A stretch of 6,793 nt of DNA from Phycisphaerae bacterium. Lineage in GTDB: Bacteria > Planctomycetota > Phycisphaerae > Tepidisphaerales > Tepidisphaeraceae. Location: assembly GCA_014380825.1 (NCBI GenBank), contig JACMJD010000263.1, forward strand, positions 1 to 6,793. Reading direction: 5' to 3'. The translations under genes were made by a program, and so were the position numbers. The notes below the pieces were generated by a model. The model ran no database searches, was not told the DNA's origin, and was given only the letters and a program-made list of their open reading frames with translations. How positions within the stretch are numbered: position 1 is the first letter of the stretch; every line of letters starts with the position of its first letter. This document shows positions 1 through 5,794 of this stretch, piece by piece.

Positions 1-1250
1 CGACGCAGTCGCTCCTGGTCGCGACGATCTTCCTGTTCATCGCGCTGAGCTGTGTCGAGCTCACGCGCCCGCCACGACCCTATCTGGCGATTGCGCTGGC
101 GACAGTGTTCGCCGGATACCTCGCGTTGCCTTACTTGAGCTTTCGACCGGTCACGAGGGCGCTGGCGATGATCGCCTGGTGCGCATGGCTACTGCTGCGC
201 GACCGACGAATGGACGAGCGCTCGTCCGGCATCTGGCTGGTTCCGATCCTCACGGCGGTGCTGATCAACGTCCACCTGTTCGCGCTGTTCATCCCGATGT
301 GGACGGGCGCGCTGCTGGCCGGCGCGATCTGGGAACGATTTCGCATCGCGCATTGGTCCGAGCGAACCGATTACACGCGACGCATCAAACGATATTGCGC
401 GCTGTTCGCCTGCTGCTGCTTCGCGTGCCTGGCGACGCCGATGCTCGGCGGCGTGATGTCAACGCTCTCGCATTACGGCCAGCATGATCCGATGGTCGCG
501 GCGAAAGTCATCGCAGAGCTGCGCCCGTTCTACGACGGACCGATGTGGCCGATCACCACGGCCGTTCTTCTTGCGGCGATTGGGTTGATGATTTGGAAGC
601 GATCCGACTTCCGCCTCGCCGAATGGGCGATGCTGGCGATCGGACTTGGCGGGTTGTTCTGGATGGGCCGCCTCGCGCCGTTGTTCGTATTGATCGCCGC
701 CCCGATGCTGGCGGCAGCGCTGCCGACGCTGAAGGCGCGGTTACTCGCAAGGCCGATCGTGTGGTCGCTGCTTTGCGCGACGATCGGACTTGGCGTGGTG
801 AAAATCGTAGACGCCTTCCCATCTCGCGAAACGCCGCTTGCGGTTTGGTTAAACCGACATGGCCCCGAAACGCCCGGCTACCCCAGCGGCGCCGCCGCAT
901 TTGTCGCCAACCGAATTCCGGCTACGACCGGTCGCATCATCAATGATTTCAACTGGGGCGGATATCTCGCGTGGGAGCTGGGGTCGCGCTACCAGGTTTT
1001 TATGGACGCGCGAACGCAGCTCTACACGCCCGAATTCTGGAACGACACGTGTCTCGGCAATCAGCAGGCGGTGGAATCTTCCATCCGCGCAATCACCGCA
1101 GATGCCGCGATCGTGCCGCTGAAATCACCAAAGCTGGCGGTCGCGCTGAAAGCGCTCGGTTGGAAGCAGGTGTATCACGATGACCGCGCGCAAGTGTTCA
1201 TCCCACCGGATTCGCCGGTCGTCGACATGCTCGCGGATACGAAGGAGTAG
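1..1250 (+). CDS. Multi-pass membrane protein, GT-C glycosyltransferase-like hypothetical (5' truncated)
   Basis: The frame is open from the left edge (first full codon at base 3) to TAG at 1248-1250, giving 415 visible residues; the true start lies outside. About eight or nine hydrophobic segments fill roughly the first 270 residues, typical of an inner-membrane protein. A soluble C-terminal part of about 140 residues follows. It carries the block DFNWGGYLAW (visible residues 315-324) and then VFMDARTQLYTPEFW (332-346). This NWGGYL...VF-D-R--LY-F pairing is one I recognise from large polytopic hypotheticals in planctomycetes, Chloroflexi and Bacteroidetes that resemble GT-C mannosyl/arabinosyl-type transferases. 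The catalytic acidic loop expected near the N-terminus is not in the window, so enzyme activity is inference. A cysteine cluster (ACCCFAC) sits in one membrane segment. The GTG at 105 is in frame but is not the start, because coding sequence of the same hydrophobic character continues upstream. It converges on the next gene across a palindromic repeat. Confidence 0.8.
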   Translation, partial: TQSLLVATIFLFIALSCVELTRPPRPYLAIALATVFAGYLALPYLSFRPVTRALAMIAWCAWLLLRDRRMDERSSGIWLVPILTAVLINVHLFALFIPMWTGALLAGAIWERFRIAHWSERTDYTRRIKRYCALFACCCFACLATPMLGGVMSTLSHYGQHDPMVAAKVIAELRPFYDGPMWPITTAVLLAAIGLMIWKRSDFRLAEWAMLAIGLGGLFWMGRLAPLFVLIAAPMLAAALPTLKARLLARPIVWSLLCATIGLGVVKIVDAFPSRETPLAVWLNRHGPETPGYPSGAAAFVANRIPATTGRIINDFNWGGYLAWELGSRYQVFMDARTQLYTPEFWNDTCLGNQQAVESSIRAITADAAIVPLKSPKLAVALKALGWKQVYHDDRAQVFIPPDSPVVDMLADTKE

Positions 1251-1256
1251 ACTGTT

Positions 1257-1333
1257 GTCACCCTGACGAAGTGAAGGATCTCGGCTGCCAATGTCGTTCG
1301 GCTACCGAGATCCTTCACTTCGTTCAGGATGAC
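1257..1333. repeat. Dispersed palindromic repeat, copy 1, in a convergent gap
   Basis: The left arm (1257-1284) and right arm (1305-1333) are reverse complements apart from one substitution and one single-base indel, giving a stem of about 28 bp with a 20-base loop (1285-1304). The core reads gaacgaagtgaaggatct on the minus strand of the right arm. Bases 1308-1333, read on the minus strand, are identical over 26 bases to the left arm of the second copy at 4968-4993. It starts 7 bases after the stop of the left-hand membrane protein gene and ends 18 bases before the stop of the minus-strand gene at 1352, so it could end transcription from both sides. No run of T follows on either strand, so it is not a textbook intrinsic terminator. 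Confidence 0.85.
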
Positions 1334-1351
1334 TATCGATCGGTTCGTTGA

Positions 1352-1822
1352 CTACAGCGTATCCGCGAACTGCGCGATGAAGTTCGGCACCGGGTAGTGC
1401 TTCATCAGAAATTCGCGAAGCTGTTCGCGCTCGGCGATCAGGAAGCACAGGGGCTCATCGATCTTCTTTGCCGTGAAGTTCACCGCGCGGACCAGGTCCT
1501 GCGCGCTGGTCGCCATGTTGAGCGCATCGGATTCGCGGTTGGTGGGCATGACGTGGAACTGCCACGCCTGACGACGGTTCAGCAGGCGCAGGCATTCGGT
1601 GTCGATGCCAACCTCGTTCAGGTCGACCACGCCAACCGTACGAACGTATTGCTCGACCCACGCATCCTCGACCGCGCGCGGGCTGATCCCAAAGAGGCGC
1701 TCGGCCAGGTCACCGAACGGGCGGTGCGACTCACGTTGCACTTTCAGGATGTGCTCGACCTGCTTCTCGCTGAGAATGCCCTGCTCGATCAACAACTGCC
1801 CGATCTGAATTCCACGTGCCAA
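1352..1822 (-). CDS. Stand-alone MshEN / T2SSE N-terminal domain protein
   Basis: This 156-residue protein matches in pattern the N-terminal domain of GspE/PilB/MshE secretion and pilus ATPases, with no ATPase attached. Two tandem half-repeats are visible. The first is IGQLLIEQGILSEKQVEHIL...Q (G8 to Q29) and the second is FGDLAERLFGISPRAVEDAW...Q (G37 to Q58); each has exactly 21 residues from Gly to Gln. Residues 65-145 then follow the usual second part: VVDLNEVGID, a leucine-rich turn, a VMP segment, NMATSAQDL, and a final helix ending in KHY. Some members of this domain family bind cyclic di-GMP through R-L-G...Q motifs. Here the Arg of the first motif is Gln (Q6-I7-G8), so nucleotide binding is uncertain. 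The start is TTG at 1822, chosen because a perfect AGGAGG lies five bases upstream. No signal peptide or membrane segment is seen, so it is probably cytoplasmic. It is monocistronic and divergent from the FG-GAP gene. Confidence 0.9.
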   Translation of the reverse strand: MARGIQIGQLLIEQGILSEKQVEHILKVQRESHRPFGDLAERLFGISPRAVEDAWVEQYVRTVGVVDLNEVGIDTECLRLLNRRQAWQFHVMPTNRESDALNMATSAQDLVRAVNFTAKKIDEPLCFLIAEREQLREFLMKHYPVPNFIAQFADTL

Positions 1823-1827
1823 AGAAG

Positions 1828-1833
1828 CCTCCT
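1828..1833 (-). promoter_or_regulatory. Perfect Shine-Dalgarno AGGAGG that fixes a TTG start
   Basis: Read on the minus strand, AGGAGG occupies 1833-1828 and is followed by the five-base spacer CTTCT and then TTG at 1822-1820. It is the only canonical ribosome binding site seen in the window. It makes TTG the likely start of the MshEN-domain protein, since no closer in-frame ATG or GTG preserves the first Gly-x20-Gln motif. Confidence 0.85.
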
Positions 1834-1978
1834 GGTGATTGCGTCGGCGGTTGCCCGCCCCCTCTGGTATCGGCTTGAATCACGCGCGGCTTAGGCTACC
1901 GATAGGTGAAACGCCCGCGTAATAATGCGGCGGTGCACACTTTTCCGGTCCTACCGGCGACAGTAAGCTGGCGACGAA
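1834..1978. promoter_or_regulatory. Divergent intergenic region, presumed to hold two promoters
   Basis: About 145 bases separate the two divergent coding regions, so promoters for both must lie here or overlap the genes. I see no convincing -35/-10 pair on either strand. A 6-bp inverted repeat (tatcgg 1868-1873, ccgata 1899-1904) and a small hairpin (ccggt-cct-accgg, 1945-1957) are present. Either could be an operator or chance. No clear Shine-Dalgarno precedes the ATG at 1979. Confidence 0.35.
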
Positions 1979-3796
1979 ATGCTCAAGTCGAAGATCGGGT
2001 TGGTCGGGATGCTGTTGACGCTGCTGGGGGCGTCGTGGTCGCGCGGAGAGGTTGCGTTCGTCGACGCGACCGAGGCGGTCAGTCTGCCGTGGATGAACTC
2101 GGCGAGGCTGACATTCGTCGATCTGAACGCGGACGGCCGGGCGGATATCGTCGCGCGCGAAAAGCCGACGAGCGGCGCGGAACGATATCGCGTGTTCCTC
2201 AATCAACAGGACACCGCCGCAAAGCACGGATTTCGCTTCGCGGAAGGGACCAGCGCTGGACTTCCCACACCGATAGGCGGCGACGTAATCACGTTCGCCG
2301 ACGTGGACAACGACGGTTTTGCCGACGCTGTTTTCTCGCGATATCTGGATACGAAGAACGCCAAGTTCATCGCGCCGAGCACTCAGCCGACCTCGACAAG
2401 CTGGATCAAAGGCAACGGCGACGGCACGTTCGGCGCGCCGCGAGCGATCGAACAAGCGACCCGCGCAACGACGGCCTGCATCGCAGTCGGCGATGCAAAT
2501 TGCGATGGCCTACCCGACATCGTTCTCGGCAACTGGTACGACCAGTATGGCACGACGAACACGGCGTATCCGGGTGATCTGCTGGTTCAGCGCCGTGACG
2601 CCGACGGAACAATCCGCTTCGAGCGCGTACCACTACCGGATGAAGGCATCGCGTTTGATGAAGACCACGATGCCGGTCCCCGGCCTGCGTATGGCATGAT
2701 GTTCGTTCGCCTGACGGACTCGGCCGTGCCGTCGATCATGCAGTTCAATTATGGCCGGCGTGCGAATCGGCTTTATGTGCCGACGGACGGCGCATCGCTG
2801 AAGTATGAGGATCGGGCCGTCGCGATGCATGTTGACGGCGACGCGATTCGTCACGGCAAATATCCCGCTTGGCTGAAGGAAGTCGCCAAGACGGATAAGC
2901 GGTTCGATCGCGAAGACGAGAAGCCTTACCGCTCGCACGGCAACAATTTCGACGCCGCGGTTGGCGATGTGAACGGTGACGGTAAGTTCGATCTGTTCAT
3001 TAGCGCGATCACGCACGCCTGGGCGGGCGAATCGTCAGACCGCTCGCGATTCTTGATTCAGGGAGACGGCGAGTTTCGATATGAGGAGCGACTGAGCGTC
3101 GATCGGCCTGGCACGCATCCAACTACCTCGCCAGCAACTGGCCCGGCGCCCAAACCAAACTGGAATCAAGGCGATCTGTTTGCGGCGCTGGCGGATCTGG
3201 ACCATGACGGGCGGCTGGATCTTATTCTCTGTTCGTCCGATTACCCCGATCCGCCGCCGCACGAAAATCGGTTGAGGATCTATCATCAGGAAGCGGATGG
3301 GCGTTTCCTTGATGTCACCAAGACCAGCGGCATCGATCACGTCGGTGCTCAACAGCCATCGCTGGCGGATCTCGATGGCGACGGTGATCTGGATCTGCTG
3401 GTCGGGCAGTCGTTCAACCGATTTTCAAAGTCGATGGTCGATCAGCGCACTCCACCGGGCCCGGTGGCGCGTGTATTTCTCAATCAAACGAATCGAGCCA
3501 ACTCGATCACGCTGCGACTCGTCGGCGATCCGCAGCGCGGCGTGGCGCGCAGTGCGTTCAACGCGATCGTCCGCCTGACAACGGTCGTCAACGGCCAGCG
3601 CGTCACGCTGGTCCGGCAACTGATCGGTCCCGGCGGACATAACGGCAAAGGTGGCGATCAGGTCATCCACTTTGGCCTCGGCGAAGCGAGCGAAGCGGAT
3701 GAGATTCGCGTTGATTGGCCCGGGAATAATGTCGAGCCGACTGTGGTCCGAAACGTTAGGCCGGGGCTGCATCCCGTGTCGATGTCGACGCGCTGA
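1979..3796 (+). CDS. Secreted FG-GAP/VCBS repeat protein with C-terminal ASPIC/UnbV domain (CRTAC1-like)
   Basis: This 605-residue protein starts at ATG 1979, favoured because it supplies a complete signal peptide: Lys-3/Lys-5, a hydrophobic core at about 6-18, and likely cleavage near 19-24. Six calcium-loop motifs of the D-x-D/N-x-DG-x-x-D type are visible at residues 48-56, 108-116, 172-180, 330-338, 406-414 and 464-472, the hallmark of FG-GAP/VCBS beta-propeller blades. The C-terminus (about 507-600) fits the ASPIC/UnbV domain, with RQLIGPGGHNGKGGDQVIHF, GLGEASEADEIRVDWPG and a final proline-rich strand. Proteins with this architecture are very common in planctomycetes and are often named CRTAC1 family or VCBS repeat proteins; their substrates are mostly unknown. 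The likely role is extracellular or periplasmic calcium-stabilised binding. The 150 residues between the third and fourth motifs lack a clear calcium loop, and a short Thr/Pro linker lies at about 380-395. No strong Shine-Dalgarno is present. It ends in TGA and is probably a single-gene transcript. Confidence 0.95.
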   Translation: MLKSKIGLVGMLLTLLGASWSRGEVAFVDATEAVSLPWMNSARLTFVDLNADGRADIVAREKPTSGAERYRVFLNQQDTAAKHGFRFAEGTSAGLPTPIGGDVITFADVDNDGFADAVFSRYLDTKNAKFIAPSTQPTSTSWIKGNGDGTFGAPRAIEQATRATTACIAVGDANCDGLPDIVLGNWYDQYGTTNTAYPGDLLVQRRDADGTIRFERVPLPDEGIAFDEDHDAGPRPAYGMMFVRLTDSAVPSIMQFNYGRRANRLYVPTDGASLKYEDRAVAMHVDGDAIRHGKYPAWLKEVAKTDKRFDREDEKPYRSHGNNFDAAVGDVNGDGKFDLFISAITHAWAGESSDRSRFLIQGDGEFRYEERLSVDRPGTHPTTSPATGPAPKPNWNQGDLFAALADLDHDGRLDLILCSSDYPDPPPHENRLRIYHQEADGRFLDVTKTSGIDHVGAQQPSLADLDGDGDLDLLVGQSFNRFSKSMVDQRTPPGPVARVFLNQTNRANSITLRLVGDPQRGVARSAFNAIVRLTTVVNGQRVTLVRQLIGPGGHNGKGGDQVIHFGLGEASEADEIRVDWPGNNVEPTVVRNVRPGLHPVSMSTR

Positions 3797-4104
3797 GTCG
3801 GCAGGAATACATCCATACTTGAGTGCAATTCATTCAGATTTACCGCGTGGTTATCGAGCGGTTGCCCCTAAGAGCACTCGCGGTAGCACGGGAAGAAATT
3901 CACGATTGGAAAGTCGCCTGCTCAGGCTGCCGATAAAAGTTGTGGAGGTCGCTGCGCGCCGACACGTGCAGGCCGAGCAGTCGTCAGTTATCGCGAGGTG
4001 TGCGAACCCACGCCGTCGCGACTATGATTCGGCTGCTGCAACTTGCGCGACCCGCGGTTGATAAGACAACCGATGGATTAGACAGACGCAGCGAGAAACG
4101 CACC
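3797..4104 (+). other. 308-base non-coding leader or promoter region before the sigma factor gene
   Basis: No credible gene is seen here. The sigma-factor frame stays open back to a TTG at 3940, but the added 55 residues (Arg-rich, low complexity) have no counterpart in sigma factors, so I treat them as untranslated. A 7-bp inverted repeat (taccgcg 3841-3847, cgcggta 3879-3885) encloses a 31-base loop, and a compact gcctg-ct-caggc palindrome lies at 3916-3927. A loose promoter candidate is ttggaa (3906-3911) with gataaa (3932-3937), but the 20-base spacing is too long to trust. No canonical Shine-Dalgarno precedes the ATG at 4105; gcgag (4091-4095) is the nearest purine-rich stretch. Confidence 0.5.
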
Positions 4105-4944
4105 ATGGCATCAACCGCCGTCCAATCAGGCCTGCAGCTTTATCTTCGCTCGATCAACGAGTCGCCGCTGTTGACGGCAGACGAAGAAAAGTCGCTGGCG
4201 CGCAAGATCATCAACGATAACGACGGCGCCGCGCGCGAGCGCATGGTTCGATCGAACCTGCGCCTCGTCGTGAACATCGCCAAGCATTACGTCAACCGCG
4301 GGCTCACCCTGCCGGACCTGATCGAAGAAGGAAACATCGGCCTGCTCAAGGCGGTTGAAGGCTTCGATCCGGACAACGGATCGCGCTTCAGCACGTACGC
4401 GAGCTGGTGGATCAAGCAGGCGATCAAGCGCGCGCTCATCAACGGCGTGCAGCCGATTCACATCCCGGCGTATATGGTCGAGCTGATGAGCAAGTTCCGC
4501 CAGGCCATGCGCGAGCTCGAAGAAGAGCTTGGCCGGTTGCCAAATACCGATGAGCTTTCGGCTTATCTGAAGATGAGCAAGAAGAAGCTGAGCATCATCA
4601 AGAAAGCGGTGAAGGCGTATCACTCCCCCACGCAGTTCAGCGGCGGCCGCGGCGCGGTGGCGGGTGAAGAGATGATGATCGCCGACATCGTCGCCGACAC
4701 GCACAACCCAGGGCCGGACGAACAGGTGCAAGGGAATGATGAGCTTGTGCAGCTTTCCGGCTTGCTCGAAAACATCGACGAGCGCGAGGCGAAGATCCTT
4801 CGCATGCGGTACGGGTTGGATGGAAAAGACCCGATGACGCTGAAGGAGATCGGCCAGCAGATCGGCCTGACGCGCGAGCGCGTGCGGCAGATCGAGCATG
4901 AGGCGCTCAGGAAATTGCGCGATGCGATGAGCGTCCCTGCTTGA
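4105..4944 (+). CDS. Sigma-70 family RNA polymerase sigma factor (RpoD/SigA-like, group 2 size)
   Basis: This 279-residue protein directs RNA polymerase core to promoters. All DNA-binding regions are present. Region 1.2 is at about 8-35 (LQLYLRSINESPLLTADEE). Region 2 is at about 43-113, with RSNLRLVVNIAKHY, DLIEEGNIGLLKAVEGFDP and the 2.3-2.4 block FSTYASWWIKQAIKRAL. Region 3 is at about 118-178, beginning IHIPAYMVEL. Region 4 is at about 218-274, with a helix-turn-helix TLKEIGQQIGLTRERVRQIE that contacts the -35 element. Region 1.1 is absent and the length is well below primary RpoD proteins, so a group 2 (RpoS/SigB-of-cyanobacteria-like) role beside a longer housekeeping sigma is likely. 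A primary role cannot be excluded from the window alone. The region 3 entry reads QPIHIPAYM where primary sigmas usually have a TIRIPVHM-like sequence. ATG 4105 is chosen because region 1.2 begins just after it. No anti-sigma gene is adjacent, and the gene sits alone on its strand. Confidence 0.96.
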   Translation: MASTAVQSGLQLYLRSINESPLLTADEEKSLARKIINDNDGAARERMVRSNLRLVVNIAKHYVNRGLTLPDLIEEGNIGLLKAVEGFDPDNGSRFSTYASWWIKQAIKRALINGVQPIHIPAYMVELMSKFRQAMRELEEELGRLPNTDELSAYLKMSKKKLSIIKKAVKAYHSPTQFSGGRGAVAGEEMMIADIVADTHNPGPDEQVQGNDELVQLSGLLENIDEREAKILRMRYGLDGKDPMTLKEIGQQIGLTRERVRQIEHEALRKLRDAMSVPA

Positions 4945-4967
4945 TCCGCATCATGTTAAGAACGATT

Positions 4968-5030
4968 GTCATCCTGAACGAAGTGAAGGATCTGGCTCAA
5001 TGAGCCAAGTCCTTCACTTTGTCGGATAAT
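4968..5030. repeat. Dispersed palindromic repeat, copy 2, in a convergent gap
   Basis: The left arm (4968-4999) and right arm (5001-5030) form an imperfect palindrome centred on ggctca-a-tgagcc. Bases 4968-4993 are identical over 26 bases to the minus-strand reading of 1308-1333 in copy 1, while the centres differ. The right arm is more decayed, sharing mainly aagtgaagga and ggctca with the left. It begins 23 bases after the sigma-factor stop and is followed on the plus strand by a T-rich stretch (5028-5040), so it may act as that gene's terminator. Confidence 0.85.
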
Positions 5031-5053
5031 GTTGTTTTGTGAAGTGAAGGTAA

Positions 5054-5071
5054 CGCCCCGCAAGCGGGGCG
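5054..5071 (-). terminator. GC-rich hairpin, candidate terminator of the minus-strand operon
   Basis: The arms cgccccgc (5054-5061) and gcggggcg (5064-5071) are perfect reverse complements over 8 bp around a two-base centre. In practice this would be a shorter stem with a small loop. It lies 22 bases past the stop codon of the minus-strand gene ending at 5094, the right place for a terminator. The minus-strand sequence after it (ttaccttcac) has only short T runs, so a classical U-tract is missing. It may instead be another short dispersed palindrome. Confidence 0.5.
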
Positions 5072-5093
5072 GCTACACGAAGGCGGAGGCGCG

Positions 5094-5792
5094 TTAGCGA
5101 CCTCGTCCACCACCACCACCGCCCCAACCACCGCGACCACCACCGCCGCCACCACCACGACCGGGTTGGATGCCACGCTGCGCCATTCTCGCTCGCATTG
5201 CGGCCATCATCGCGGCGCGCTGCGCTTGCCGGACCGGGTTGCCGCCTTGGACGTTGTTGAGTTGCCGGCCTGGATCATTGCGACGATTCGGGCGCGTCGT
5301 TGGTCCAGTCGTCGGCCGCGTGGTTGCACGGTCAGCCGGGCGGGTCGTTGGTCGCGTGGACGCCTGACGTTCCCACTCCTTCCGGCGGGCTTCCATCTCG
5401 TCGATCACCTTATCGATATACTTATTGCGATCGGCCTGCGTCTTGAGCGCGAAGTACTCGTCCAACCGCTTGTTCTCTTCCGCTTCGCGCGCCGCCTGCA
5501 TCGCTTCCCTCGCATCTTCGCGATCGATCTTGCCGTCGCGCACTGCTTGGAAGAGATCCCGCGGGTTTTTTGGCAGCGCCGCCAGCGTGTCCGCCTTCGC
5601 GCTCGCCTTAAGGTGTGCGCGAATCGCCCAGGTCGCTCCGCCAATGATGAGCACGATCGCCAGCGCCGCGCCGATGATTCGCAACCGGCGAGGCCACGGC
5701 CCGCGCGCTTTTTTCAGTTCCATCTCGCGCAGCGCCGCCGCCAGCGCGGGGTTCTTCTTGGCCGAGACCATGTCGGGTGATTCGTTGCTCAT
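5094..5792 (-). CDS. Single-pass membrane protein with Thr-Arg-Pro repeats and Gly-rich tail
   Basis: I do not recognise a named family for this 232-residue protein. The N-terminus is basic (KKARGPWPRRLR, 27-38), followed by one membrane helix at about 39-57 (IIGAALAIVLIIGGATWAI). By the positive-inside rule the rest should face the periplasm, though post-helix Lys and Arg residues weaken this. Residues 72-145 are highly charged and probably helical, including NPRDLFQAVRDGKIDREDAR and a helix ending ARRKEWERQ. A low-complexity linker of TTRP units (146-168) follows, then an Arg/Met/Ala-rich segment (188-206) and a Gly/Arg tail (211-232). TRPTTRP linkers are frequent in Phycisphaerae proteins. 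The ATG at 5792 begins two bases after the stop of the prepilin-like gene (TAATTATG), which suggests translational coupling, as no Shine-Dalgarno is evident. A Met at residue 8 is an alternative start. Function unknown; envelope role inferred from topology and neighbours. Confidence 0.85.
   Translation of the reverse strand: MSNESPDMVSAKKNPALAAALREMELKKARGPWPRRLRIIGAALAIVLIIGGATWAIRAHLKASAKADTLAALPKNPRDLFQAVRDGKIDREDAREAMQAAREAEENKRLDEYFALKTQADRNKYIDKVIDEMEARRKEWERQASTRPTTRPADRATTRPTTGPTTRPNRRNDPGRQLNNVQGGNPVRQAQRAAMMAAMRARMAQRGIQPGRGGGGGGGRGGWGGGGGGRGR
5097..5162 (-). repeat. GGT/GGC-rich low-complexity codon run (Gly-rich tail)
   Basis: Twenty-two codons at the 3' end of the TRP-repeat membrane protein gene encode almost only Gly with interspersed Arg and one Trp. 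The underlying DNA is a near-tandem GGN run, mainly GGT and GGC, that is prone to slippage and length change. The same gene has a second low-complexity block of ACN-CGN-CCN codons (5289-5357) coding the TTRP units. Confidence 0.8.
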
Positions 5793-5794
5793 AA

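Noticed and set aside
1397..1894. A 165-codon open frame on the plus strand opposite the MshEN-domain gene
   Set aside because: The minus-strand gene has a perfect Shine-Dalgarno and a family match; this frame has neither.
1868..1904. Inverted repeat tatcgg...ccgata in the divergent gap as an operator
   Set aside because: Only 6 bp with a 25-base interval and no neighbouring regulator gene; such matches arise easily by chance.
3940..4104. N-terminal extension of the sigma factor starting at TTG 3940
   Set aside because: The extra 55 residues are Arg-rich and unlike any sigma region. Region 1.2 begins right after the ATG at 4105, and no Shine-Dalgarno precedes 3940.
4126..4899. A 257-codon open frame on the minus strand opposite the sigma factor gene
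   Set aside because: It lies wholly antisense to a strongly conserved sigma-70 gene and its product is a His/Leu/Arg/Asp-rich mirror of that codon use with no recognisable domain.
5097..5162. The regular GGN codon run as a CRISPR-like or tandem repeat array
   Set aside because: It is in frame inside a coding region, lacks unique spacers, and is explained by a Gly-rich tail.
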